Assembly: GCF_016906305.1 (NCBI RefSeq)
Contig: NZ_JADDOL010000002.1
Span: forward strand, 242,421 to 306,420
Reading direction: 5' to 3'
DNA from: Alloalcanivorax marinus
Lineage (GTDB): Bacteria; Pseudomonadota; Gammaproteobacteria; Pseudomonadales; Alcanivoracaceae
DNA: 64,000 nt
The stretch's first letter is position 1. Each line of letters begins with the position of its first letter. Shown here piece after piece: positions 30,507-40,207 of this stretch. Both the position numbers and the translations under genes were made by a program. The notes under the pieces are model-generated. The model was not told the origin of the DNA. It searched no databases and worked only from the letters and a program-made list of their open reading frames with translations.

Positions 30507-32126
30507 CTACAGGGCTCGCAATTCCTTCTTCAGAATCTTGCCCACCGGATTGCGGGGAATGGCGTTGATCAGTTTCATCTTTTCCGGCAGCTTGTAGACA
30601 CTCATGCCCTGCTCCCTCAAGTAGTCGTTGATTTCCTCCAGGGTCGGTGGGTTATCCTCGTCAACAGGCACCACGCAGATACAGATCCGCTCGCCCATGA
30701 TCTCGTCCGGTTGGGGTATGACCGCGACGTCCCGTACCTTGCCGAAGCCCAGCACCGCGTTCTCCACCTCCACACTGGAGATATTGTAACCACCCCGAAT
30801 CACGATGTCCTTCTTGCGGTCATAGAACCCTAGGTGCCTGTCATCCCGCACGATGAAAAGGTCGCCGGTGCGGAAAAAGCCGTCATAAGTGAACGAAGCC
30901 GCGGTAATATCCGGGCGCTGAAAGTAGCCCGCGAACACACCCGGGCTGCGATAGCAAAGCTCGCCGATGCCACCTGGTTCGGTTATCTCCTCATCCTCAT
31001 CGCCGAGAATTTTCAGCTCGACCCCGCTGACGCCGGAAGGCCATTGGACTCCTGCCTTGCCCCACCAGGGCAGGTGATCCACCCGCATCTCCAGGTCCGG
31101 CACATCGGCCGGGCCGGCTACCAGACTGGTGCCCTCGTTCTGGCCCCAGATGTTGACGATCTCGATGCCCCAGCGGCGCTTGAACTCCTGCATCGACCAG
31201 GCCGAGGGGGGCGCCGAACCGGTGGTGATGGTTCGCACGCTGGAGAGATCCAGCTGGTCCACGTTGGGCAGCTTGACAATCATGTTCAGCATTGCCGGCA
31301 CCAAGATGGTGTACTGGATACTCTCCTCGGTCAGCTGGCGCAACAGGATTTCCGGCGTAATCGGATGATGCAGCACCAGGGTGCCCCTCGCCGCCAGCCA
31401 GGGGAGGTAGTTCACCCCTACCGCCGTCATGTTCACCAGCGGTGCCACACACAGGATACGGTCACCCTCGCGCAGGCCACAGGTGGTGAACACCAGGTTG
31501 GTCATGTACTCCCAGTTGTTGTGGCTCATGGGGCAGCCCTTGGGGTTTGACTCAGTGCCCGAAGTCCAGCACAGGGTGAAGATGTCATTGGCATCCACCG
31601 GCACCTCCGGGACCCGGCCCGGATCTCCATGGGCGATATCGGTCAGCGCCGCCAGGCCAATGTAGTGCTCGAAGCCCAGCTCCTGCCCCAGGGCCCGGTA
31701 ATCAAAGCCGTGGAAGCTTTCCACCGAGGCGTAGAATCTGGCGCCGGTGATCTCTTTCACATAGCCCACATCCTTGCTTCGCCATTGCAGGGGCAACGCG
31801 GAAAGCAGACCGCCGGCCTTGGCCGCCGCCAGATAGAGCATGGCCAGCTCCCAGATGTTCGGCAACTGCGCCACCAGTAGGTCGTCCTTGCCGAAGCCCC
31901 GGCGTGCCAGCTCGGCGGCGGTGGCGTCCACGGCCCGACCAAACTCGGCCCAGCTGAGCCGCTGGGGCGGTGTGCCGACCAGCTCGTCACGATTGGGTGG
32001 ATCCACCACCGCTTCCCGGTCCGGGTAGGCGGCACGATTGGCGGCAAAGCGATCCAGCAGGGTTCTGTCACCCCAGTAGCCTTTATCGGAGTATTCCTCG
32101 ATCAGTTCAGGTTCGTGTAAGATCAT
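30507..32126 (-). CDS. Acyl-CoA synthetase (ANL superfamily)
   Basis: A 539-residue adenylate-forming CoA ligase. CWTSGTESNPKGCPMSHNN is a divergent phosphate loop (Glu-Ser-Asn in place of the usual Thr-Gly), WGQNEGT the aromatic/acyl pocket motif, FRTGDLFIVRDDRHLGFYDRK the TGD hinge, and NPVGKILKKELR carries the catalytic Lys at the C-terminus. The general form is close to 2,3-dihydroxybenzoate-AMP ligase and other aryl/acyl ligases, so aromatic or cyclic acids are possible substrates. A BtrH-like gene lies 125 bp upstream on the same strand, and likely shares its transcript. Confidence 0.87.
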   Translation of the reverse strand: MILHEPELIEEYSDKGYWGDRTLLDRFAANRAAYPDREAVVDPPNRDELVGTPPQRLSWAEFGRAVDATAAELARRGFGKDDLLVAQLPNIWELAMLYLAAAKAGGLLSALPLQWRSKDVGYVKEITGARFYASVESFHGFDYRALGQELGFEHYIGLAALTDIAHGDPGRVPEVPVDANDIFTLCWTSGTESNPKGCPMSHNNWEYMTNLVFTTCGLREGDRILCVAPLVNMTAVGVNYLPWLAARGTLVLHHPITPEILLRQLTEESIQYTILVPAMLNMIVKLPNVDQLDLSSVRTITTGSAPPSAWSMQEFKRRWGIEIVNIWGQNEGTSLVAGPADVPDLEMRVDHLPWWGKAGVQWPSGVSGVELKILGDEDEEITEPGGIGELCYRSPGVFAGYFQRPDITAASFTYDGFFRTGDLFIVRDDRHLGFYDRKKDIVIRGGYNISSVEVENAVLGFGKVRDVAVIPQPDEIMGERICICVVPVDEDNPPTLEEINDYLREQGMSVYKLPEKMKLINAIPRNPVGKILKKELRAL

Positions 32127-32251
32127 TTACCCTATTCCTCCAAGCTTATTGGCCCCAACCGAGTCCGCGCTCGCTGCGCCTTACCGCCTTGTGGTTCATG
32201 GCTGGCATCCGCGAGCGGCGGGTCGGGTCTCGCCGGCGCTCACCGCCGACT

Positions 32252-33295
32252 CTACGGGCTTGCCGCCTCCTCCAGCGCCTGCACCGCGCGTTGCTCGGAT
32301 GACGGGAGTTGTTCGGCATGGACGACGAGCGCCCGCCAGTCAAGCTGATCGGCGGCGGCATATGTAGCAAGACGGCTCCAGGCGTTGGCGCAGTCGAGCA
32401 GGACGTCGGCGGCACGGGCAAAGGATCGATCGCCAGTGAGGCGGGCAACCTCGGCGCAGAATTCCGCTTCGAGGCGGCGGAACAAGCCACCGCCTGTGCC
32501 GGCTTTCTCGACGAAGACCGGTAAGACCCTTAGCGATGCGTTAAGCTGGTCATCAGTCAGGCTATCTCCCCAGGTGGCCAGATCGTCGACGAAGATATTG
32601 ACGCCCTTCAGGCCGGAGGCGACCACACCATCGGCGGGCAGGTCCGCCGGATCGAACAGCGTCGCATCCGTGCCGCGCATATTGCGCGCCGCGCTTGCCG
32701 CTGCATCGCGCGCCACCGGCAGTAGCTCAGGCAGCCGATCAGGAAAGCGTATCGGGTAAGTCGCGTGGCGATTGGGATCGGGAAAGCCATGGGAGGCACG
32801 AGCTCGCGCCAGAGCTTTTAGGGGGACTTCCTGCACCTCCTCGCGATCGTTGTCCACCACCCGGGCGACGCCGCGCCTCTCGTCGTAGCCGATGACGACG
32901 ATGTCATGACGGGTGTTGGATAAACGTACCCTGAGATACGGCAGCTCGGCGATGTCAGCCCAGATCATCACGGGACGGCCGGCGTCGATTTCGTCGGCGA
33001 CCCAGCGCCAACCCTCGTCCGGATCGTCGGTTTGGCGACGCTCGGTTTCAATGCCGAGGCGGTGGCAGAAGTCGAGCTCCATGTCACCGTTGCGCCCTAC
33101 CAGGTAGATGGGAGGCGTGAGTTCGGATACTCTCATATACATAAAGGACAGTCCGCCGCCGAGGCCGAACACGAGCCCCTCGCCCGGCGGCCCGTCCCAG
33201 CCAAGCCCGGCCCATTCCAACAGGTCGCGCAGTGCGCCCGAGCCGCAGTGCCCACCCATCCGGTGGGGATAGTTGGAGATTTGCACGCTTTTCAT
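32252..33295 (-). CDS. BtrH-like (BtrH_N/DUF4872) protein
   Basis: A 347-residue protein whose N-terminal half resembles the BtrH N-terminal domain, a papain-like fold used in butirosin synthesis for transferring an acyl group from a carrier protein to an amine. Conserved features are GGHCGSGALRDLLEWAG with the candidate nucleophile Cys near residue 16, a His in TRHDIVVIGYD and an Asp in RVVDNDRE. The C-terminal half is helical (DUF4872-like). ATG at 33295 with GGAG upstream is preferred to 33331. It lies between two acyl-CoA synthetase genes; a paralogue at 51058-52074 is also near a synthetase. Function here is unknown. Confidence 0.7.
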   Translation of the reverse strand: MKSVQISNYPHRMGGHCGSGALRDLLEWAGLGWDGPPGEGLVFGLGGGLSFMYMRVSELTPPIYLVGRNGDMELDFCHRLGIETERRQTDDPDEGWRWVADEIDAGRPVMIWADIAELPYLRVRLSNTRHDIVVIGYDERRGVARVVDNDREEVQEVPLKALARARASHGFPDPNRHATYPIRFPDRLPELLPVARDAAASAARNMRGTDATLFDPADLPADGVVASGLKGVNIFVDDLATWGDSLTDDQLNASLRVLPVFVEKAGTGGGLFRRLEAEFCAEVARLTGDRSFARAADVLLDCANAWSRLATYAAADQLDWRALVVHAEQLPSSEQRAVQALEEAASP

Positions 33296-33388
33296 TCCAC
33301 TACTCCAGCTGTGTTCAAAGACCTGAGCCAACGCCGGTTGGCGTACCGCGAGCTCACTCCGCCGACGAGGCGCGGATCGAGGCCTTTT

Positions 33389-35029
33389 TTAACCGCCAAC
33401 CTCTGGGAACGAATAGTCCTTGAACTGCTCGCGCAATTTGGCCTTCTGCAGCTTGCCGGTCGCCCCGTGCGGCAGTTCGTCGACGAATACCACGTCATCC
33501 GGCAGCCACCATTTCGCGACCCGCTGGCTCAGATAGTCGATCACGCCCTGCTTGTCGAGCTGGCTGTCCGGCTCGCGCACCACCACCAGAAGCGGCCGCT
33601 CGTCCCATTTCGGATGATGCACCGCGATGACCGCTGCCTCGGCGATCTCGGGATGCCCCACCGCTTCGTTCTCAAGATCGATGGAACTGATCCACTCGCC
33701 ACCGGACTTGATCACGTCCTTGGTGCGGTCGACGATCTCCATGTAGCCTTCGGGGTCGATCTTGGAAACATCGCCGGTGCGAAACCAGCCCTCGCTGTCG
33801 AAGGCCTTGGCGCTGGCTTCAGGGTTTTCGTAGTAGCCGCTGATGATCGCCGGGCCGCGCACCAGCAGCTCACCGAAGGACTTGCCGTCCCGCGGCAGCG
33901 CTTGACCGTCGTCGTTGACGATCTTCATCTCCACCCCGAACACCGCACGCCCCTGCTTGGCCTTGATGTCGAACTGCCGATCAAGCGGCAGATCGGCGTC
34001 CTTGGGACGGATCATCGAAACCGTGCCGATCGGACTCATCTCGGTCATGCCCCAGCCCTGCTGGCCTTCGACGCCGTACTTCTCCTGGAATTCGCGCATC
34101 ATCGCCCGTGGCGCGGCCGAGCCGCCGATAAGAACACGCTTGAGAGAGGTGAACTTCTGCTCGGTCTTACGCATATGACCAAGAAGCCCGAGCCACACGG
34201 TGGGCACGCCCCAGGCCTCGGTGACGCCCTCGTTATTAATCAGCTCGGCCAGGCTCTCGCCATCGAGCTTCGGCCCCGGGAAGACGATCTTCGCGCCCAC
34301 CATTGGCGCGAAGTAGGGGACGCCCCAGGCGTTAACGTGGAACATCGGCACCACCGGCAGCACGGCACTCTCCTCGCCCAGATTCATTCCGGGGATGGTC
34401 AACACCGAGAAGGCGTGCAGCAGCGTCGAGCGGTGCGAGTACAGCACCCCCTTGGGATTGCCGGTGGTGCCGGAGGTATAGCAGAGCGACGAAGCGGTAT
34501 GCTCGTCGAACTCCGGCCAGGCCATTTCATCGGACTGCTCGCCGACCAATTCCTCGTAGCACATCACGTTGGGCAGCGAGGTTTCGGGCATATGAGCGCG
34601 GTCGGTCATGACGACGTAGCCCTTCACGCCTTCAAACAGACCTTGCAACTTCTCCAGCAATGGAACGAAGGTCAGATCAAGGAAAATGTACTGATCCTTG
34701 GCGTGATTGACGATGTAGCCGAACTGCTCGACCGGCAGACGCGGATTGATTGTGTGACAGATCGCTCCAATGCCGGAGACCGCGTAATACAGCTCCAAGT
34801 GCCGATAGGTGTTCCAGGCCACCGTCGCGATGCGATCCCCGGCCTGGACGCCCAGCGACTTGAGCGCGTTGGCCAACTGGCGGCTACGCTTGGCCGCATC
34901 TTCGTAGTTGTAACGGTGCAGGCCGCCTTCCGGAGTCCGGGACACGATCTCCTGCTCTGGATAGCTGGCGGCCGCGTACTCGATGATCTGGGAAATCATC
35001 AAAGGCCGGTCCATCATTAATCCACGCAT
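33389..35029 (-). CDS. AlkK-like medium-chain acyl-CoA synthetase
   Basis: A 546-residue CoA ligase with the same length and very similar motifs to AlkK of the Pseudomonas alkane pathway: [61 protein letters not shown], and [17 protein letters not shown], with the C-terminal Lys in [13 protein letters not shown]. It would activate fatty acids formed from alkanes. The open frame runs 48 codons further upstream, but ATG at 35029 has a GAGGAGAG site and fits homologues. It is the first gene of the - strand block iii, with about 550 bp of noncoding DNA upstream. Confidence 0.9.
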   Translation of the reverse strand: MRGLMMDRPLMISQIIEYAAASYPEQEIVSRTPEGGLHRYNYEDAAKRSRQLANALKSLGVQAGDRIATVAWNTYRHLELYYAVSGIGAICHTINPRLPVEQFGYIVNHAKDQYIFLDLTFVPLLEKLQGLFEGVKGYVVMTDRAHMPETSLPNVMCYEELVGEQSDEMAWPEFDEHTASSLCYTSGTTGNPKGVLYSHRSTLLHAFSVLTIPGMNLGEESAVLPVVPMFHVNAWGVPYFAPMVGAKIVFPGPKLDGESLAELINNEGVTEAWGVPTVWLGLLGHMRKTEQKFTSLKRVLIGGSAAPRAMMREFQEKYGVEGQQGWGMTEMSPIGTVSMIRPKDADLPLDRQFDIKAKQGRAVFGVEMKIVNDDGQALPRDGKSFGELLVRGPAIISGYYENPEASAKAFDSEGWFRTGDVSKIDPEGYMEIVDRTKDVIKSGGEWISSIDLENEAVGHPEIAEAAVIAVHHPKWDERPLLVVVREPDSQLDKQGVIDYLSQRVAKWWLPDDVVFVDELPHGATGKLQKAKLREQFKDYSFPEVGG

Positions 35030-35156
35030 CTGTCTCTCCTCAATCAGTCGATTTTCTCTGGCGGTTTCTGTCGGATGGCGTATTCGGAACCGCAACAGTC
35101 GACAGAACAAAATAGTATTTTTGAGCGCACTGGAGGCCCCGCGATGTTGCTTCCTA

Positions 35157-35170
35157 ACCAAGCGCTTGCT
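35157..35170. promoter_or_regulatory. KstR2-like palindrome upstream of the AlkK-like gene
   Basis: ACCAAGCGCTTGCT is a palindrome with a perfect 10-bp core CAAGCGCTTG. It fits the form A-n-CAAG-n2-CTTG-n-T described for the actinobacterial TetR regulator KstR2. It lies 128 bp upstream of the AlkK-like start. The accessory region codes for one TetR protein whose C-terminal part resembles KstR2-like regulators, so a link is possible, but a single short palindrome can arise by chance. Confidence 0.3.
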
Positions 35171-35304
35171 CAAGACCCTATCCTTCTTTAACTTCGATAG
35201 GCAAGAACAAGAGCCGCCCCAGAGCGGTCAAGGACCACTCTCCGCGCGATGTCCCGAGCCCGTGTGCTGCTCGCGAAACCGGAGCATCACGCCGCCAGTG
35301 GCCG

Positions 35305-35432
35305 GGCAGCTCCAAGGTGCCGAAAGTGGCCCAGATCCACGAGGACTTCCCCCGCACCGGGACCGGCAAGGCCAGAAGCGCATCATACGCACCGAACTGC
35401 GCGACTTTTTCGCTGGAGCGGAAGGCGGCTGA
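35305..35432 (+). pseudogene. Relic of an acyl-CoA synthetase C-terminus
   Basis: The + strand reads SSKVPKVAQIHEDFPRTGTGKA, the C-terminal end of an ANL-type synthetase including the catalytic Lys of the GTGK motif; after a one-base deletion near 35371 the next frame continues KRIIRTELRDFFAGAEGG and stops at 35430-35432. The preceding 100 bases show no further similarity that I can recognise. It is a leftover of a rightward synthetase gene removed during rearrangement of this junction. Confidence 0.75.
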
Positions 35433-35516
35433 CGACGACAACACCGTAAAACCTTAAATTTTCATTGACTGATAAGAAATTTTTCGTATTGCCTCAAAAA
35501 CAAGTCCAGCGCATTG

Positions 35517-35534
35517 TTTGTTCGACCAAACAAA
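35517..35534 (+). promoter_or_regulatory. 18-bp palindromic operator upstream of the FadL-like gene
   Basis: TTTGTTCGACCAAACAAA has 6-bp arms TTTGTT and AACAAA around 6 bases, the same 6-6-6 form as sites at 15950, 40168 and 52997. Imperfect symmetry extends outwards to about 30 bp (GCAT on both sides). A possible -35 TTGCCT (35489) and -10 CATTGT (35512) lie just upstream, so a bound dimer would cover the transcription start. The gene begins 44 bp further on. Confidence 0.6.
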
Positions 35535-35578
35535 GCATGCCAAATGCCACCCCCGAATAACAAAAAGGATGATTCCCT

Positions 35579-36976
35579 ATGACGATAATCAGGTCTCACC
35601 ATCAGTCCCGCAGATATCTTTTCCTCCCCAACGCGGGTCTTCGGGTCCGTCGTGCCTTGGCCGTTCTGATAGTCGTGCTGCTCCCATGCGAGGTAATGGC
35701 CGGAGCGGGCGATGCAGCAAGCACCTACGGCCTGGGCCCCATTCACGCCGGCTCGGCCCAGGCATTCAGCGCTTTCCACAGCGGTGCTTGGGCCACCTAC
35801 TACAACCCGGCGGCACTTGCGCGCTCGCCGGAAGGTGAACTCACAGTGGTCTTTCAGCACGGTGACCAGGAGTTGCGTGCCGAATCACTCGGCGGAGCCG
35901 CACCATTCGATCGCGAAAACGATGTGCTCACGGACCAGAGTTCGGAGTTGCTGCTTCTTGGTATCAAGACCCGTGTCGCCGGCGCGGCGGACTTGGACAC
36001 ACCGATTTATCTTGGTATTAACGTCGGCGTGGATGAGTATGCCTCCAACGCACTGCCTTTCGCGGCCAATACCAGCCAGGAAGGCCAGTTCCTGCGTTTT
36101 GAGTCGCAACCCCTGTATCTCGCTTTTGGCGGTGCGGTTGGCAACGTCCTGCGCGGCGTTGATATCGGTGCCTCGGCAAGACTCACGCTGGCGGCCCAGG
36201 CCCGCCTTGAAGCGGTCTCCGATCTGTCCGGCAATACCGACTCCGAAGAGCTCTCCCTGGAAGCCGAACCGACATTGACGCCCTCGCTGGGCATTAACGT
36301 CAATTTGAGCGACACGCTGTGCGGTTCGAGCGCCTGCCTGCCTTTCGCGCTTAAACCGGAGCTGGCGTTGTTCTATCGAGGGGAATCGGAGTACGACGTC
36401 AGCGTGGACGCCAACGTGGTGATTCCTGGCGTCATACCCGAGCCGGGCCTTGATCTTGCACTGGCGACTCTCGACACGTTCCAGCCCCAGGTGTACGGAA
36501 TCGGATTGCTGGTGCCTTTAGGTAAATTCGAGCTGGTTGCGGCTGTAGAGCGCCAGTATTGGTCCGATCTGGAGAGTGAATTCGCCGGTGACACGGTCAG
36601 GGACCAGGCTGGACTGCGCTTTAATGACACCACCGTTCCCCGCATCGGCGTCCGCTACACATGGTCGGACGCTCTTAAACTTTATGGGGGTGTGGCCGTC
36701 GAGGATTCCCCACTTCAATCGACCCGGTCCCAGGATGTCAACTTTCTCGACAGCGACCGTATCGTGGTCGGTGTTGGCGCCGATTACCGCCTGAAACGCG
36801 CGCCTATAATCAATATGCCCCTTGTGATGTCCCTGGCTTATCAATACCAGCAGCTTGATGAAAGAGAGTTCAACCTCACATCCATCAACTCGCCAACCAA
36901 TCCCAACCCCTACGAGACCGTTCGCGTGGATGGCGACATACACGTCATCTCGGGTTCCCTGTCACTCAAATTCTAG
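35579..36976 (+). CDS. FadL-like outer-membrane transport protein
   Basis: A 465-residue protein with an N-terminal signal region (hydrophobic stretch about 26-41, ALAVLIVVLLPCEVMAG) and alternating beta-strand pattern to the C-terminal Phe (SLSLKF), as for outer-membrane barrels. After the signal, STYGLGPIHAGSAQAFSAF and AWATYYNPAALAR resemble the NPA-containing hatch region of the FadL/OmpP1/TodX family, which lets hydrophobic molecules cross the outer membrane. It is 35 bp from the large lipoprotein gene that follows, so the two probably form one uptake unit. Substrate unknown; alkane, ester or terpenoid is plausible by context. Confidence 0.78.
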   Translation: MTIIRSHHQSRRYLFLPNAGLRVRRALAVLIVVLLPCEVMAGAGDAASTYGLGPIHAGSAQAFSAFHSGAWATYYNPAALARSPEGELTVVFQHGDQELRAESLGGAAPFDRENDVLTDQSSELLLLGIKTRVAGAADLDTPIYLGINVGVDEYASNALPFAANTSQEGQFLRFESQPLYLAFGGAVGNVLRGVDIGASARLTLAAQARLEAVSDLSGNTDSEELSLEAEPTLTPSLGINVNLSDTLCGSSACLPFALKPELALFYRGESEYDVSVDANVVIPGVIPEPGLDLALATLDTFQPQVYGIGLLVPLGKFELVAAVERQYWSDLESEFAGDTVRDQAGLRFNDTTVPRIGVRYTWSDALKLYGGVAVEDSPLQSTRSQDVNFLDSDRIVVGVGADYRLKRAPIINMPLVMSLAYQYQQLDEREFNLTSINSPTNPNPYETVRVDGDIHVISGSLSLKF

Positions 36977-37011
36977 ACCGCGATGGCGGAGCTGAATTCA
37001 GGAGAGTAGAG

Positions 37012-40000
37012 ATGAATAAACAAATAAACATTCGGCCGCGGTACGTTTCGTTTGCCCTTTGGGTGTTCGGGCTGATGTTGATCAGTGCGTGCGGCGATGA
37101 CGAAGGCAAAGTCGTCAATCCATGGCGCGCTTCGGACACACTGGTGTTCGCTTACCCCTACCCTGGCCAGCAGGAGGTGCCGACGAGCGGCAATGTCGTG
37201 CTGCGTTTCTCAACCACACTGAGTGACGAGGTGAGCGGCGATGTCGAGGACCGTCTGCGGCTCGCCGACGACGCCGGAAACGCCGTGCCCTTTACCCCCG
37301 AAGTGATCGATGGCGGCCGGGGGCTGGTACTGAAACCACGGACTTCACTGTCGCCCAATACGCATTATCGGCTGAGTGTCAGCGAGGCGGGCCTGGGGCG
37401 TATCGACGATACCGTATTCAAAAATTTTCAATTTCACACGATGGGCGCCCATGCGGGGTTCGCCGACGCCGTCGGCAGTGACGGCTTTAAGATACTTGGC
37501 ATCACACCTCTGGATCCCGATCCACTGCTGGCCGGCATCGAGGATGCCAGAATAAATGATATGAGCACGCTACGCATGGTCTTCAACCGGCCGCTCGACC
37601 CGGCCACCACCGTTTATGGCAAGCAGATCACGCTTGTCGACGACCAGGGCCAGCTGATCGACGCCTCCGTGCTACTGCAGGGGCGCTATTTGATACTGGA
37701 TCCGCGCCAGGACCTGGACTCGGTGGAATACACGTTAGCATTATCGGGGCTCCGCAGTCGTGATGGTTCTCTACTTCCGGAAGTCGAACGCCAGTTCACA
37801 CCCATGGGCACACAGCCGCGCGAAACCACGGTCATCAAGGTCGGTTCCCTAGGCGAGCAACAGCCGGACCTGCAATCCCAGCTGACGGGAAGACCGGTCA
37901 ATCAGGTGCCATTGGACAGCTTTATCATCGGTGACAGCGCCGTTACCGAACTGACGGGCTCGCTGGCCGCGGACCTGGGCTTTGTCCCAGACTTTGCCGA
38001 TGCCGTCCCCCTCCGGGTGCCGGCCGGCACGGTACTGCGAGGCGCGCCGGTCGATGTCAACATTCTGGGGGAAATCCCCGCCGGTATCGATACCGGCGAC
38101 CTGCAAATTACCCTTCTCAGTGACGCCAACGGCTATCTGATTCCCAATCCCTTCAGTACCGAGGCGACGGCGCCTCGCTATGCACTGCTGAGAATGGATG
38201 CGGCCATGACCGCGGAGGGAACCATCGCCAATGCCGCCCTCAGTCAGAATCTGCTCAATATCCAGGTCGTCGGTCTCGCCATTGTCGAGGATGGCAAGCT
38301 GGTGCTGGATGCGATCTCCGTGGTCGACCCCGACATTCTCGGCCTTGAAAAGGCTGGTGCCCAATTATCTTTCCGCATGGAGTCCTTCGCCGGGCAGCGA
38401 AACCCGCCAATGCCTGAGCCGGATCTACGCCCTCTGGAATTACAATCCTGGTCGCCGGGTGAGGACTTCCAGGCCAACACACGCCCGGGGGATCCGGTCA
38501 TTCTGAACTTTAACAAGGCGATTGATCCCGCGTCGGCGTTTCTTGATGGCGCTATCAACGTCCAGGTTAACGGCACTTCGCTACCACCTGAAAACGTCTC
38601 GATGCGTGTCGACGGCGCCACCGTCATCCTCGAAGGCACCGGAATCGTGGAGCACAACCAGGACGTCGAAATCATACTGACCAGCCAGCTACGGGACACG
38701 GCGGGCAACCCTCTGAGCAAGGATTACACCCTTGATATGCGCCTTGACGATCTGTTTTTGCCGAATGACAACCGCGACAGCCTTCGTGCGCCCTTGGTAG
38801 CCGCTGTTTTCCCCGGATACCCCTGTGCTCTGACCGACGCCCGGCTAATCGGTGAAAGATCACAATGGCGTAACGGACGCTGCCAGGGCGGCCAGGGAAG
38901 CGACCCCCTGTTCCCCGTGGTCGGGCTTTTTCGAGAGTACCCTATACGGGTCATCTTCAACCGCCGTATAGATCCGGCAACAGTCAACGGCGACACTTTT
39001 TTCGTCGAGCGTCGCGATGCCGGTGGGGATTGGCAACCGGTGCCGGGCCACCTCGACGTGCTGGCGCAACGGGTTGAGTTTTTCCCTGACAGCCCTTGGC
39101 GAGACGGTCAGCTATATCGCTATACGTTGCGCTCGGAGCCCACCAGTCCCGACTGCGGAAACAACGCCATCTGCACACTGGACGGTGCTGCCTTGCAAAC
39201 ACGCCAACTGTCACAGAGCAGCGACACGGCTCCAGCGCCGCGCGAGGGAGGTCCCGATATGGTAAACCACTTTGTCGTGACCGGTGACGATCAGCGTTAT
39301 ACCCTCGTATCCCTGCGTTCCCTACCGACGGTCGACGTAAATGCCAATCTACAGGTCGACAATTCAGAACAAGGTGCCACCGACGACAATGGTGTCATCA
39401 AGGCGCCCGCCAACCACCTGCGGTTGGAGCTGCGGGACACCGGGGGCGTGATTACCAACGCCAACCTGGGCTGCTCAATTGGCGAGGACTGTCCGGAGAA
39501 ACGCTTCGCGTTCGTCAGTACCGGCGCGTTGCAGGCCGGCCCCCGGGAATACGACTCCGCCGTCTCCATCAACCGTAGACTGATTGACGATAACCCGGAC
39601 ACGGATGATCGGACCACGGGCGCTGTTCGTGTTTCCGTCTTTCCAACTACGCTGACCACCACGGAGGTCTTTCTCGAAGCCAGAGCGTTAGGCCTCATCA
39701 CCATTGGTCTCGAGACAGGTCCCTTGGTTCTGCGTTTACTACCCGAGGGCGATTCACCGTTTATTGAAGGCTACATCACCGAGACAGAGGACGGTCCCTG
39801 GTTCAGCACCACCTTCGACCTGTTGATAGACGCGCCTGAACTGGAACCCAGGCTGATTATTGAACTTGGGCACGATATTCGCAGCAAACGGGTTAACAAC
39901 GTCACTCTCGAAGGACCGCTTCGGTTCGTCGACGATGGCAGACTGATACTCAAGGTCTCCAATCCCGACCCGCTGACCATTCCCGCCAACATCGACCTGA

Positions 40001-40089
40001 TCGGCATCGGTCTGGCGTCGGTTGAACTTGAAGCACCTCCCTTGGGAGTGGACCTGACCTTCACGTTCCTTCCGGTGAAGGATTTTTAA
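37012..40089 (+). CDS. Large Ig-like (Big_5 type) outer-membrane lipoprotein
   Basis: A 1025-residue lipoprotein. The signal peptide ends in the lipobox LISAC with Cys27; the +2 residue is Gly, not Asp, so it should be sorted to the outer membrane. Repeated bacterial Ig-like domains of Big_5 type are seen, for example PYPGQQEVPTSGNVVLRFS near 45, LRMVFNRPLDPATT near 190, ILNFNKAIDPAS near 500 and IRVIFNRRIDPAT near 650. About eight Cys occur in the second half, suggesting disulfides. It directly follows a FadL-like porin gene and may bind or gather hydrophobic substrate at the cell surface. Such proteins are uncharacterised. Confidence 0.75.
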   Translation: MNKQINIRPRYVSFALWVFGLMLISACGDDEGKVVNPWRASDTLVFAYPYPGQQEVPTSGNVVLRFSTTLSDEVSGDVEDRLRLADDAGNAVPFTPEVIDGGRGLVLKPRTSLSPNTHYRLSVSEAGLGRIDDTVFKNFQFHTMGAHAGFADAVGSDGFKILGITPLDPDPLLAGIEDARINDMSTLRMVFNRPLDPATTVYGKQITLVDDQGQLIDASVLLQGRYLILDPRQDLDSVEYTLALSGLRSRDGSLLPEVERQFTPMGTQPRETTVIKVGSLGEQQPDLQSQLTGRPVNQVPLDSFIIGDSAVTELTGSLAADLGFVPDFADAVPLRVPAGTVLRGAPVDVNILGEIPAGIDTGDLQITLLSDANGYLIPNPFSTEATAPRYALLRMDAAMTAEGTIANAALSQNLLNIQVVGLAIVEDGKLVLDAISVVDPDILGLEKAGAQLSFRMESFAGQRNPPMPEPDLRPLELQSWSPGEDFQANTRPGDPVILNFNKAIDPASAFLDGAINVQVNGTSLPPENVSMRVDGATVILEGTGIVEHNQDVEIILTSQLRDTAGNPLSKDYTLDMRLDDLFLPNDNRDSLRAPLVAAVFPGYPCALTDARLIGERSQWRNGRCQGGQGSDPLFPVVGLFREYPIRVIFNRRIDPATVNGDTFFVERRDAGGDWQPVPGHLDVLAQRVEFFPDSPWRDGQLYRYTLRSEPTSPDCGNNAICTLDGAALQTRQLSQSSDTAPAPREGGPDMVNHFVVTGDDQRYTLVSLRSLPTVDVNANLQVDNSEQGATDDNGVIKAPANHLRLELRDTGGVITNANLGCSIGEDCPEKRFAFVSTGALQAGPREYDSAVSINRRLIDDNPDTDDRTTGAVRVSVFPTTLTTTEVFLEARALGLITIGLETGPLVLRLLPEGDSPFIEGYITETEDGPWFSTTFDLLIDAPELEPRLIIELGHDIRSKRVNNVTLEGPLRFVDDGRLILKVSNPDPLTIPANIDLIGIGLASVELEAPPLGVDLTFTFLPVKDF

Positions 40090-40140
40090 CGTGTTATACC
40101 CCGGCCGTTACAAACTGATCTGAAAGGGGCTGGAGAAGCA

Positions 40141-40185
40141 TTGCCGTTGATATATTCAATCTGTAATATTGGTTGGACGACCAAA
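40141..40185 (+). promoter_or_regulatory. Promoter with 18-bp palindromic operator, module B
   Basis: A -10 box TAATAT (40164-40169) lies 17 bases from a weak -35 TTGCCG (40141-40146). Directly overlapping and following the -10 is the palindrome ATTGGTTGGACGACCAAA (40168-40185), with arms ATTGGT and ACCAAA, the same as at 52997. The start codon of the first gene of the module is 22 bp downstream. A dimer bound here would block RNA polymerase at the start site. Confidence 0.7.
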
Positions 40186-40207
40186 TGTATTGCCGGAAGA
40201 GTTGACT

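Larger units (their letters stand above)
35030..35578. other. 549-bp intergenic region between divergent blocks iii and iv
   Basis: This gap separates the leftward AlkK-like gene from the rightward FadL-like gene. It holds a 14-bp palindrome (35157-35170), a frameshifted fragment of an acyl-CoA synthetase on the + strand (35305-35432), an A/T-rich stretch at about 35450-35510 that probably contains the rightward promoter, and an 18-bp operator-like palindrome (35517-35534). No intact gene is seen. Confidence 0.7.
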
